Assembly: GCA_021613535.1 (NCBI GenBank)
Contig: CP075496.1
Coordinates: forward strand, 620,001-684,000
From: Adineta vaga
Lineage: Eukaryota > Rotifera
Direction of reading: 5' to 3'
Length of the DNA: 64,000 bases
How positions within the stretch are numbered: position 1 is the stretch's first letter; each line of letters opens with the position of its first letter. The notes below the pieces were generated by a model, which was not told the origin of the DNA, did no database searches, and saw nothing but the letters and a program-made list of their open reading frames with translations. Positions 36,879 through 48,215 of this stretch are shown in pieces. A program made the translations under genes and the position numbers.

Positions 36879-37402
36879 ACATAACACATCGCAGGAGATT
36901 TATAATTTTTTCCTGTCATACCGATAAAAAGTGATTACTAAATCTCTTTTTTTCGATCATTGATTTATATACGAATCGAATTGATTAATAAATTAGAGAA
37001 AGAATTTGAAATTTTTACGAATCTTTAACTAGTATTTCATTGAATACTGTTTGTTCAATGAATTATAGAAAAATATTTCAAGTTTTGTTCTTTATATTTA
37101 AATTCGAATAAAGCAGTACATGTCTATATTTCAGAGTACAAAGGGTGTGATTATTTTTGTGAGACATTTTTGAAAATGCTTCGTGTCAATAATATTCGTT
37201 ATCATATTTATCAATAATAGATGCAAATATTTTTTCTCATCATACAATTACTTGTCTCTTTGTTTTGTTTGATAAGAATATTAAAGGAGAAAAGACAGTA
37301 CAGATGGTATTGAATCTCAATGATATTGTTCTTCTATTTAAATCTTTTAATTTCCAAATTTTCTTTAGAAAAATCTAATATTGTTGATCGTGAATATTCA
37401 TA
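36879..37402. other. Intergenic, no gene seen
   Basis: A 524 bp AT-rich gap between two same-strand genes. It should include the 3' end of the UNC93-like gene and the promoter of the following secreted hydrolase. No repeat is recognised. Confidence 0.4.
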
Positions 37403-38283
37403 ATGAAACAATTATTTATGTTTCTCTTGGCAATTTTTACAATATTATTACCTTCAATGATTATTGCACAATATGGTCATTGTGTCGCTCGAAATGGTCG
37501 TAGTGGAGAATGTATAAGTACAAGTCGATGTTCATCTCTTGGTGGAACATCTGATCCAGCAAATCTTTGTCCAGGTGATCAAACTATTCAAGTATATTGA
37601 TTTAAAAATGAGATTATTTTCTTTGTATTTTCTTTATTTTAGTGTTGTACATATCGTGATTGTCGAAATACTCAAGGTGTTGCTGGTATTTGTCAACCAA
37701 CAGCAACATGTTCAGGAAAATCTGATCCAGCAAATCTTTGTCCTGGTGGAAATAATATTCAATGTTGTACGGGTAGTAGTAGTAGTAGTGGTGGAAATCT
37801 TCCATATTTGGATGCTAAACAATCAAACTATGCACGTATTATTGGACGAGCTGCTCGTGATAATGGATTACCATTTCGTGCATGTGAAGTTGCTATTGTA
37901 ACTGCTATTGTTGAATCAAATATTCGTGTCTATGCAAATTCCAAACTTCCTGAATCATATAAATATCCACATGATGCTGTTGGTAAGAATTTCTCTTCTT
38001 TTTTTTTGTATCAACATATACTTATTTATATATATTAATCATAGGATCTGATCATGATAGTGTTGGAATCTTTCAACAACGACCAATCTATTGGGGAACT
38101 ATAAAAGATTGTATGGATCCTCGAACAAGTGCAAATAAATTTTATAATGCATTGAAAGGTGTTGCTGGATGGCAAAGTGTTAGTGTTGGAACAGCAGCAC
38201 AAAAAGTACAACGATCAGCTTATCCATTACGATATGATCAACATGTGGCAAAAGCTACTGCTATTTGTAATGGAGCTTATTAA
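37403..38283 (+). CDS. Secreted peptidoglycan hydrolase-like protein, actinobacterial-type domain
   Basis: Three exons (37403-37591, 37643-37982, 38045-38283) total 768 nt, giving 255 aa. Residues 1-22 form a signal peptide. Two Cys repeats follow (CVARNGRSGECI..CSSLGG..DPANLCPG and CRNTQGVAGIC..CSGKSDPANLCPG..CC), which resemble clip-like or chitin-binding modules of animals. The catalytic-type domain holds NYARIIGRAARDNGLP, AIVTAIVESNIRV with a candidate catalytic Glu, HDSVGIFQQRP, DPRTSANKFYNAL, GWQSVSVGTAAQKVQRSAYP. This layout is typical of lytic-transglycosylase-like domains of Streptomyces and related bacteria. It probably degrades bacterial cell walls during digestion or defence. Horizontal origin followed by intron gain and fusion is inferred. 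Confidence 0.8.
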
Positions 38284-38576
38284 AATATTTTCTCATCTTT
38301 TTCTTTTTTGAATACATTATTATTCAATTAATATTGAAATTAATAGTTGATGTATTTCTAAAAAAAAAGACAAAAGAAATATTACAAGAATTACAAGAAT
38401 ACGTGACTAGCATTCCTTTGACAAATCTTTTAAATATCAACAAGATGTTTATCGAAAGAGAAAGAAACTCAACGGGAGGTGTTAACACGCAAACGAATAT
38501 GAGATTGTTTAGAAATAGTTTTATCGATGAATAGATTTCCTGTGATTTCTCTTGACATTTTTTTGATTTTCTTGTC

Positions 38577-38643
38577 TTAAGGGTGGGTGGGTGTGGGTGT
38601 GGATCTGAATATAATACAGACACCCACACCAAGACCCACCTTA
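38577..38643. repeat. Hairpin with telomere-like GGGTGTGGGTGTGG
   Basis: The left arm TAAGGGTGGGTGGGTGTGGG, continuing TGTGGATCTG, pairs with the right arm CAGACACCCACACC..GACCCACCTTA, with small bulges and a 9-base loop. It contains two TGTGGG units in a row, the unit I recall for bdelloid telomeres. It sits 290 bp after the hydrolase stop. Confidence 0.6.
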
Positions 38644-38731
38644 GTTACTGCTAAATCATTTTTTAATTATTGCTCAAATAAATACAAGCCATTCAATATG
38701 AAAAGTGAATAAACATAGAATTTTTATATAA

Positions 38732-39146
38732 ATTCAAAAATATATAAGATTAAATAACGAGATGAAATTGTATCTATTTAATCAAATCACGTAGTTGAAC
38801 TAGTTGTTATAGAACGATGAAATTAGTATATAACTAGAGCTTTCGACTCTTCTTGGAGTCATCATCAGTAAAGACATATTAATTCGTGTATTCGTAGTCA
38901 CATAGGTGAAGAGTTATACATATTTTTCATCTTAAAATCAACATCAAAGTCTTATAGATCGTGTTCGTGTTTATTTTCTATCTCTTGTTAATGTTTATGT
39001 TCTTCTACTGATGATAATGACTCGAAAAAGAGTCGAAAGCTCTAGTTATATGCTAATTTCGTCGTTCTATAACAACTAGTTCAACTACGTGATTTGATAA
39101 AATAAATACAGTTTCATCTCGTTATTTAATCTTATATATTTTTGAA
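38732..39146. mobile_element. Foldback element with ~130-bp inverted arms
   Basis: The left arm (about 38,734-38,877) and right arm (about 39,016-39,145) are inverted copies at roughly 90% identity. Shared words include CTAGAGCTTTCGACTCTT, GTTGAACTAGTTGTTATAGA and AAATATATAAGATTAAATAA. The loop of about 140 bp has no open frame. This is a non-autonomous inverted-repeat element; a clear target duplication was not found. Confidence 0.8.
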
Positions 39147-39833
39147 CAAACCATTTAAATATATGCTGTTCATTGATAGTTTTGATGATACAGAAAAATA
39201 ATTATGTTGATAGAGAACGAGTGAAATGATTAATGAGTAATCAAATTTCAATGGAACGAGAGTAAATCCTTCGAGAGAAAAATATAATTCATTTCTTGTG
39301 ATTAATCAACTTAATCGGTGGGAATGTTTATTGAAAAAATATTTCTGTTATATCTAGCGAGGATTGTTAGAACATAAATGGATCTTTATTTCAAGACAAA
39401 GTAAGATTGAAATGAAAGAATAGAAAAAGAGACACGATTGATTAGAATAGCACAGATAATAAGAAGAAGTAAAGATAGGGCAGATGTCATTTATAAAAGT
39501 GTACAAGTTTGACAGATAATAATATGAAAATGAGTTCTGTAAGAAAAGATTTTTTATTAATAGATTATTTTTTATCTTCATTGCCTTTAGAATAAATATA
39601 ACTATTCTTTCTATTCTTCCGACTAAATCTCATATATTATCAATAGTTACAAGGAAACCGGATGTCAACATTAATATCTGTACAAATAACTAATCTACGT
39701 GGCACAGATAGTCGATGGAAGAAACTGCAATATGGTATAAAAATTATCTTTTTTACCAAAGAAAAGATCAAACATGTCTATTAGATATTGAGCATATGTG
39801 AATGGCCAAGATAAAGACACGATGATAGAATAA

Positions 39834-39965
39834 CTGTCTAATTCGACTTCGAATAGAAATGACGATTTTCAAAAAGTGCTCCTGGTCATTAGTTTTGATA
39901 GATAAAGGTTTAGACTTTGTAACTCATATATATGTGAAGAATTTTGAATTTTAGATAAAATATTT
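39834..39965 (+). repeat. MITE family 1, copy 3 (right side missing), abutting a gene start
   Basis: Starts CTGTCTAATTCGACTTCGAA and continues with the family core (TTTGATAGATAAAGGTTTAG, GAAGAATTTTGAATT). It stops about 10 bp before the start codon at 39,976, so it supplies the leader or promoter of the three-unit gene. Confidence 0.75.
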
Positions 39966-39975
39966 TTGAAATGAA

Positions 39976-42900
39976 ATGATGACGAGTGAAATTGATGAAA
40001 ATTTATTTTATGTTGGAATAAAACGTTTTCGTTCGGTTTTATCAAATTTAAATTTATTTTCTTCAAATCCAATTTGGACATCAAATTTAACATATCGTGA
40101 ACAAATTGAAAGTACTCGTTTATTTTTACTTTTAACATTTATTTCTCTTTTAATAATAATTGGTTATTCATCTTTGAAAATTCATACAAATAAAATTCAT
40201 TTAGAACAATTTTCTTTATCTGATTTTGAAAAACTTGAAAAACTTTATTCTGAAACAATCAATGTTCCATGTAATGAAATTTCTATTCCATATTCGAAAT
40301 TTCTTTATTATTCTCCAGAATTTCATCAAATATGTCAAAGTGATTTCTTAAAATCAAATTATATTTCATCATTATTTCAAATGAATTCTACATCATATAA
40401 TTTATTAGATTTTCGTCGTTTTGGTTATTCATATTTTCGTTCATTAAAATTATTATGTCGAATTTCCCGTCAAGGAATCAAAGATATTTTACAAAGATTT
40501 CATTCAACACATTTTGTTCATGGATATCTTTATTCTCGAAAACAATTTAATGAAATAACTTCTGTTTTTTTCAATAATCTTCAAAAAAATATTTTAAATA
40601 ATGAAAAACGAACAATGAAAATTATTTCAATGATCATTGCACAAAATCGTTTTCTTTCCGCACTTCGTACAAATTATGTTATTCAATCAAAAGCAGGTTC
40701 AAGAATGTACAGTACTTTTAATGTTATGTATTACAATATAGATAATTCAACTTGTGATTGTAAACTTAGTGCTAATCAATGTTTTTATCCAGCGGGTATT
40801 TTTTATAATTGGACTTCACCTCAATTAGGAATACCAGCAAAAGATTTTCCACCACCTTTATATAAAGTATTGTTTTATATTAATTTATTTTTAAATAGTT
40901 GTCATGTTATTTAGATACCGGGTTTAATGGCTGGATGTTTACCACTTGATTCAATTCGTCAATCGACACTTGAATGTTTATATGATGAATTTTGTATAAA
41001 AATGATTTCATTTCAATCAAATAATTCCTTACCGAAAATTTTAAATCAAAATTTAACACGATATTCTCTTAATCGAACCATTGGATCAATATTTGATGAA
41101 TCATTATTTGTAGAATTTTGGAAAAATGAAACAAGTTATGAAAATTATTTTAATTCGTGTTCACCTCGATCATTATCTTATAGTTATCGACAAAGATTTC
41201 ATATTGGAACAATAATAACAATAACTCTCACTTCATTTGCTGGTTTAATTTTACTCTGGGAATTAATAACACCAATTTTTATTCAAATATATAAATTAAT
41301 AAAAAAAAAACGAAAATCTCAAACATCTTCACAACAAACACAAATCGAATCATCAATTATCAATGTCCCAACTAAACCAATTAATAAAGGTTAGAATCTT
41401 TTTCAAAATATCGTTTAGAGCTAAGAACACGTACAAGTACTATCACTTTTATTAGACTTCAACAGATTATTCGCTAGTCAGAAATGATATCATCTTCTTG
41501 TCTTGGAATTTAAAGTTGAATTAAAGTATTGTATTTTTTATTTTGTTACTTAGTTGTTGTAACTCATATTCATCGAACAATAGCTAATTTTAATTTATTT
41601 CCAATAACAAATTCGAAAAGTAAAGAAGAAGATGAATATATTGGTATAATAACAACACGTATTTATCTATTCTTAATAATAATATCTTTAATAATTCTTT
41701 CTTTTTATACAATAATAACAAAACATGAACAAATTCGTGTAATTAAAAATCCAAGTATAAAACAATTTGAAGAATTAACAAATTTAAATTTATCTTCATT
41801 AAATTGTCCTTGTTCACATTTTTCAATATCATATGGTCGTTTATTATCATTATCAGTTGATTATCATTCGATTTGTTCAAGTAAATTAATTGAAAATGAT
41901 TGGTTATCTTATTTTGGAAATATTGAAATTGATATTGAACTTGTTACGTTTTTAACAACAGATTTTCGTGTAAGTGGTCAATCATTTTTTGATTTAATTC
42001 GTCTTTTATGTAAAATGTCCAATGAAACAATAAATGATTCAATAAAATTATTTCAATCAAATCGTTTAATAACATTAAATACTTTATCATCAAAACAATT
42101 TTCAATTGAAATGGAAATTCATTTAAAACAATTTCAAGATAAAACAATTTCATCATTTATTGATTTAATACAATTAATACGTTTATTAATACAAACAAAT
42201 CAATTATCCGAAGAATTATGGACAAATCTTGGTCCATTTGCAACATTTAATAATCAAAGTCAACAATGGTTATTTGAATATCGTTCAAGAAATTTTTATG
42301 AAAATAATTGTTCATGTCAATATTCTAATCAATGTTTTCGTTCAGTTGGATTTTATTATCAAAATGATACAATTCGTTCAAAAACAAATCTTATTGTCCC
42401 AGGTTTAATTTTAAGTTGTTATCCAATTGATTCATTACTTTTATCAACATTTCAATGTTTTTATGATGAAAATTGTATGAAATTTTTAATGAAAAATTAT
42501 TATTTTGATGTGGAAAATTTAGTTAAACCATTAAATCAACGAATATATCAAATAAAATCTCTTGAAAATCACAATTCACGTTTTTATCCAAATACAACAA
42601 TAAATGAAATTTTTTCACAACTATTTATTGAAAAATGGATTAATCAAACAAATTTCTCATCATATTATCAACGATGTTCACCATCACAATGTACTTTTAT
42701 TGAAATTAAACGTTTTGATATTCCTTATATGTTAACAATTATGCTCGGATTTTATGGAAGTTTAACTGCAATTCTCGAAATTATCTTACCTACTTTTATT
42801 CAAATGATTTTTAAAAAATATTTTAAACACAAAACAAATCTCGGTTAGTTTTCAGATATTTTTCATCGACATTATTGTCATCTAGAAGTCCAAGTAGGCC

Positions 42901-44334
42901 TGTCTACATATTCTATTGAAATTCAAAAAAATGATGATGGACAAGAAACCAAACGTGTAGTTAGGTTACTAAGGCAGCGAAAGTGACAAGTTCTAAAAGA
43001 TTGTGACTTGTCTGAATCTTTGTTTTAGAGAATTGTTCACTTCAATAAAGATTATTTTCAAGAAAAATGATCACTTGAAAAATCGTATCAATCTTTTGAT
43101 TTACTTTGATGTTTTATTTAGATAATTCAACAAATGTTGCTTCTTCTCCTGAAAAAGCTCAAATTATTCGAAAAAAACTTAAATCGATTCATTCATTAAA
43201 TTTATTTAAAAGTGATTTATCATCAACAAATAAAGAATTTGAATATGAAGAAATTCTTTTAACACGTATTTATATAATTTTACTTGTGATAAGTATATTA
43301 ATAACAATAATCTATAATGGTCCATTATCTGAAATAAAAGAAACAATAACTATTAAATCTCCATCATTAGAAATAGTTAATCAATTACATAAACAAAATC
43401 TCATTGATTTATCATGTCCTTGTTCAAAATTTTCAATAAATTATTCGAATATTCTTTCAATAAATCCATCTTATAATAAAATATGTTCAAATAGATCTTT
43501 ATTACTAAATGAAATGAATTTAACTGATGATAAAAAACGATATATCAATGCACAAAAACGTTTATTATTTGAACTTTGTAATTTTACTAAAAGTTCAATA
43601 AATAATCAAAAAAAGAATTTTTTAACTCGAAAATTATTAAGTATTGAAACATTAACAAATTCATCATTTGTAATTGAAACTAATGGTTTTATTTCAAGAT
43701 TTATTTCTCAAATTTCTTCAGATTATTCACGAACTTTATCATTTATCATTGGTTCATTTCATGTTAATCAATTATTAAATTTATTTGAAAAAAATTGGAA
43801 ATTAGAATTTACAATCAATGAAAATGAACAAGATTTAATGAAAACAATTCCAAAACAATTTCAAAATTCGAATTGTTTTTGTTCAATATCACCAAATTGT
43901 AAAGAATATTTAATTGATCAAATCTTTTCTGGATGTTTTATTTCTGATAGTTTACGTTTATCAAAATATGAAAATATTTCATTTTATTCATTAAATCAAA
44001 ACTTATTTGTTAAACAATGGTTTAATCAAAGTTTTTATGAAAATTATTTTCATTTATGTCAACCTAAACAATGTCAATATACAATTAATCAAAAAAATAA
44101 TCTTATCTTTATCTTAACAACACTTCTCGGATTATATGGAGGTATTTTTATTCGATTGGCTTTTTTTTTATAATAACAATTTGATTTTCTCGATTAGGTT
44201 TAACATATTTTTTACAATTAATTCTGGGTCAATCTTTATTGATTTATCGTTGGTGGAGGAAAAAAAGACAAGAAAGACAATCGAAATGTGAATGTATTTC
44301 AAATCCATCAATACCATCGGAGATGAAATTATAA
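39976..44334 (+). CDS. Three-unit tandem repeat membrane protein, family not recognised
   Basis: Five exons (39976-40866, 40915-41389, 41554-42843, 43122-44141, 44198-44334) total 3,813 nt and close exactly as 1,270 aa. The protein is three copies of a unit of about 420 residues: N-terminal TM (LFLLLTFISLLIIIGY; IYLFLIIISLIILSFY; IYIILLVISILITIIY), an ectodomain with the paired start CPCSxFSIxYxxxLSxxxxYxxIC, a NxxCxCxxxxxC site, GxxxSCxPIDSLLxSTxxCxYDExC, FxExWxNxTxFxxYFxxCxPxxC, then a C-terminal TM (LGFYGSLTAILEIILP). Units 2 and 3 have no start codon of their own, and both joining introns (41390-41553, 42844-43121) are phase 1, as expected from duplication of a symmetric exon block. The two-TM, Cys-loop layout recalls ENaC/degenerin subunits, but no degenerin signature is seen. 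A three-subunit channel fused in one chain is a possible reading. Confidence 0.75.
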
Positions 44335-45677
44335 TTCAACTTGAATAAACTAATTATGTATTGTATGATAAACTCATCGATATTTAATCATAAAGAATAA
44401 ATATTTAAATAAAAGTTTTTCTTTAATGATTTGGAGAGAGGTGAGTGTGGGTGATTAGAAAGAAGAGAAACCTTTACTTTTAAATTCGTAGATTTTCTTA
44501 TAGAAAAGAATGAGTAATGTTATTATTGTTGGTTTTCATCAAAGCTTAACATTAAAATAAAGATACAATGCACATCCTTTTCTTTTTCTTTTCTCCTTAT
44601 ATATTTGTAATACTTTACTAAACCATAACATACACGAGTAAACATCTCTCCATCAACACAACTTAAAAACTGTATAATCAATTTGAGTGATGCATATGAT
44701 ATCAATTCTTATGCTAATTGTATGTGGCGCTGTACATAATGTTAAAATGGTATGATCATATAACAGGTTGTTATTCGTTGTAGAGGATTGATAATCATTT
44801 TATGTCGGTAAAAAATGAGTAATCAGTCAGAGTGTTTTTATTTTGACGCTTTATAAAGATCGGTTACCCTTTATGTCAATAAATAGATTAAGTTTTTATA
44901 TACTCGAGAACAATAAAGTAATGTGGTTGAATTCATCAAAACAGATTTTTTTACGTGTTTAAAAGCTTCAAAATCTAGGAAACCTATAAAGGATCTGATC
45001 GCGAGTAAACGCTCCGAACCAAAAGGTGTAATATATAGAACAATTTCTTTGTATTTGTCGACAGATTTTGAAGCTTTTACACACATATACGAAACCTTTT
45101 TGATGGATTAAGTCATTTTACTTTATTTTTTTTTGTGTATCTCCATAGTTTTATTTTTATTCTTTTATGACTCAATCGAAAGTGTGTATGATCTATGATA
45201 TGAGAAATAAAATACTTTATTTCACATTTTGAAATTGATATCATTCAATAATTATTCCTCAGAAAATTGAAAGAAGCTTTGCTTTTTAATAGACAATCTT
45301 TTTTCACCGATTTTCCATTGGTTTTTAGAGCAAAAAGTTCATAAAACTGGTTAATGCAGCCGTTTTCTTATGCATAAATATTGTAGAAAGCAAAAAAGAA
45401 CTCACATAGTGATATAAATATTGCTTCAACATACATTACTCATATTTAAGTGAAACAAGATATAGATTACTCATGCCACGGATAAAAGAATGTGTTGATA
45501 TTATATCACCAGATCTTTCGATGTTTTTTTTTCTTTCTATCACATTCAGGCTGTTTATTGCCTCTATTCTCATCGAAACCCATTTTGCTCTTGTATAGCG
45601 ACTTTTTTTATTCATTTTATGACGAATTATGACATTTTCAAGTTTTTCTCATCTAATTGCAGCACAACGATAAAACA
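44335..45677. other. Intergenic with one short inverted repeat
   Basis: No gene is supported. An inverted pair (GTTTAAAAGCTTCAAAATCT near 44,958 and AGATTTTGAAGCTTTTACAC near 45,063) flanks about 85 bp. The right end has an acceptor (AATTGCAG, about 45,655-45,662) just before the ubiquitin-like start, so a leader exon or trans-splice site is likely. Confidence 0.45.
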
Positions 45678-45998
45678 ATGGCATCTAAATCTACTTCAAC
45701 TAGTGATCCGATTAGTATCACAGTATCAGTTTCTACAAAGGGTGGCGATAAAGAAACTACTTTAAACAATATATCATTATCAACTACAGTTGGTGAAGTG
45801 AAATCAAAACTGAACGTGAAACCAAATTCACGATTTGGACGTTCCAATCAATTCGAAAATTGGGATAATCGACGTCCGTTATCTGACTATTTTGTTAAGA
45901 ACGGTGAATCATTTGATTGTGTTATACAATGTAATATGGAAGAGGGACAAAGTGCCTTTGATGATTACAATGAATGGTTATCAGCTAACAAGAATTGA
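45678..45998 (+). CDS. Ubiquitin-like domain protein
   Basis: One exon, 106 aa from ATG 45678. Residues about 10-90 follow the ubiquitin beta-grasp pattern: ITVSVSTKGGDKETTLNNI, a helix with GEVKSKLNVK, then FENWDNRRPLSDYFVKNGES and a closing strand FDCVIQC. The RRPLSDY segment corresponds to the ELEDNRTLSDYNI region of ubiquitin-type folds. A C-terminal Gly-Gly is absent (ends SANKN), so it is unlikely to be conjugated and more likely a standalone interaction domain. It sits before the M35 peptidase, with no evident functional link. Confidence 0.65.
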   Translation: MASKSTSTSDPISITVSVSTKGGDKETTLNNISLSTTVGEVKSKLNVKPNSRFGRSNQFENWDNRRPLSDYFVKNGESFDCVIQCNMEEGQSAFDDYNEWLSANKN

Positions 45999-46551
45999 AT
46001 AAATTGAAATATTCAATAGTGACTTTATTTGATAAAATATTTTTTTGTGTTTATTTATCCACACATCTTCTAATATATATTATTTTCGATTGCCTCTAAC
46101 AAACTAATTTGGGGAATTTATTGTATTTGTGTGCCTCGTTGAGTTTGGAGGTGAGGGTGAGTGTTTCATTTTTGTTTTTGTTTAGTTTGATACAAAAATA
46201 AGTCTGATAACGATTTTGTACAGAATTAGATGGCACATCTTTTCGAAAAACAATTCGTTCTAAAGAACAAAAATATTGAGAGAAACATTGATTCTGCATA
46301 GTAATCGTAATAGAATATGTTCCAAGACTCAATATCGGTCAGAATCATATTACGAAGCACAGATGTCTTCGATATAATTAAAAGTAAATTGTATTTTTTT
46401 GTCGACGTATTTCATTAAGCTTAGTCTTATATTGTTTTCGCTGAAAGACTTAATATTTTCGGCTTCAACTATATAATATCGAATGGCCACATATTTTGCA
46501 TCCTTTTTGGAAAAGTTACAGTAGACATATAGATTCTGCAAAAACAAAATT
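45999..46551. other. Intergenic, no gene seen
   Basis: A 553 bp gap. A G-rich run (GGAGGTGAGGGTGAGTG, about 46,148-46,164) is the only compositional feature. The right end is the promoter side of the M35 peptidase. Confidence 0.4.
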
Positions 46552-47643
46552 ATGATGCAGCGGTGTTGGATTTTTCTATGTATTAGTATTGCAATTTTGG
46601 TAGCAAATAGTCATGCCGAAGATCTACGTGTCAATGTGTTTCCAATTCAATCAAGATTTGCCTTTGTACAAAATGTCAGCGTCATCCTGAGATATAGCAA
46701 TACTGGTAGTGATACGATATCTATTCATAAATGGTTCTTACCCGAAAGAATGTTATCTGAGCAATTATTCGAAGTAACTCGAGATGGTCAAGCTGTCGAA
46801 TATGTCGGTCCAATAGTTAAACGAGGTGCACCCAACCCTGAAGATATCATCATCTTAACCCCAGGTATGGAAGTTAGTTCTGTTGTCGAGCTGTCATCAG
46901 TATACAACATGACTGAGAGTGGCAATTATGTTATTCAATACAAGATGGATGCTGACCAGGTACTGTTCACAACAGATAGTGCAACCAAGAACCGAATGGC
47001 GTTATTGAATGATGCTCGAGAGCATGTAATACAGTCGGATCCTGTAGTTGTTTTTGCTGTAGGACGTCGAAATCAGTTGATTGAAGAATCTGTTCGATAT
47101 AATACACAAGCAAGAGCACTCACACCGACTTTTATTGGATGTTCAGCTAGTAGATCCACGGCCATTAGTAGTGCTATGCGTGCAGCTGAAAGCTATAATA
47201 GCAACGCTCTCCAATATCTGAACACACTGTCATTGGGCACGACTCGTTATACTACTTGGTTTGGCACATTTTCACCCAACAATCGAGGCATCTTACAAAC
47301 ACACTTCACAAAAATTAGAAGTGCGTTGGGTACTAAGACGGTATCGTTTGATTGCACTTGTCCGGATAGCAGCCTCCAATCAGCTTACGCCTATGTTTAT
47401 CCTTCCCGGCCTTATACAGTCTATCTGTGTAATGCATACTGGAATGCGCCGGCAACTGGTACCGACAGTAAAAGTGGCACAATAATTCATGAATTAGCGC
47501 ATTTCACAGTTTTGGCCGGTACAGATGATTATGGTTATGGTCAAGCAAAATGCAAAACACTTGCTCAAAGTTCTCCAGCCAAGGCGATTATGAATTCCGA
47601 CAGTCTTCAATATTTCGCCGAAAATAATCCACACTTGAGTTAA
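46552..47643 (+). CDS. Secreted M35 (aspzincin) metallopeptidase
   Basis: A single exon of 363 codons. A signal peptide ends near ANSHA (residue 22). The N-terminal half is a beta-rich propeptide-like domain (LRVNVFPIQSRFAFVQNVSV). The C-terminal half is catalytic: CSASRSTAISSAMRAAESY, RYTTWFGTF, FDCTCPD, YVYPSRPYTVYLC, the zinc site HELAH from residue 313, and the aspzincin signature GTDDYGYG, whose Asp completes zinc binding. This is the M35 family (peptidyl-Lys metalloendopeptidase / deuterolysin), mainly fungal and bacterial. Lack of introns and visibly higher GC than its neighbours (about half G+C near 47,400) suggest horizontal origin. All key residues are present, so it is probably an active secreted protease. 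Confidence 0.88.
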   Translation: MMQRCWIFLCISIAILVANSHAEDLRVNVFPIQSRFAFVQNVSVILRYSNTGSDTISIHKWFLPERMLSEQLFEVTRDGQAVEYVGPIVKRGAPNPEDIIILTPGMEVSSVVELSSVYNMTESGNYVIQYKMDADQVLFTTDSATKNRMALLNDAREHVIQSDPVVVFAVGRRNQLIEESVRYNTQARALTPTFIGCSASRSTAISSAMRAAESYNSNALQYLNTLSLGTTRYTTWFGTFSPNNRGILQTHFTKIRSALGTKTVSFDCTCPDSSLQSAYAYVYPSRPYTVYLCNAYWNAPATGTDSKSGTIIHELAHFTVLAGTDDYGYGQAKCKTLAQSSPAKAIMNSDSLQYFAENNPHLS

Positions 47644-48215
47644 TATTCTTTATTTAATCTTTTTTTTTTCGTTAGTTATAACTTATTCGTTTGTAATAAT
47701 TATTCGAAAATAAAGAAAGCACAATAAGAATTCCCATCGGAACATGTTTTAATCATAACTGCTGAAGACTATTTTCTAGTACTTACATATATGTCAGCTG
47801 ATAATAAACGTCTTATCTTGCATCAATCAATTGTAATCTTATTAATATATGTTATTTAAAAATGAATATTAATTACGACTAAACATTTCCCGTCTTATAA
47901 TATTTGAAGCACAATATTGTCTACTAAACATTTTTATATAATTTAATAGGATGAGAGTAGACATCTTCTCTTTCATTATTCTTACCTGAAATAAGTTTAA
48001 TTTCGAACGAGAACGTGTATATTTTAATCTATATTCTTCGGTAAAAAGAAGAATATTTATTTTTTGATAAAAAAAAGAAAACTTTTCATCGAGTTTATTC
48101 TTTTTATCTCATTTAAATAAAGAAGAAAAAAAAGGCGAGAAATTTAATGTTATCTAAACATATATAAATGATAACAAGTATCATTTCATTTTGTTTTATT
48201 TGTGAAATCTAAAAG
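47644..48215. other. Intergenic, no gene seen
   Basis: A 572 bp AT-rich gap. TATATAAATGATAAC at about 48,162-48,176 is a plausible core promoter element about 40-50 bp before the cathepsin B start. Confidence 0.4.

Noticed and set aside
39976-44334. Three separate tandem genes
   Set aside because: Units 2 and 3 have no ATG before their first TM, and the joining introns are in matching phase with a perfect overall sum.
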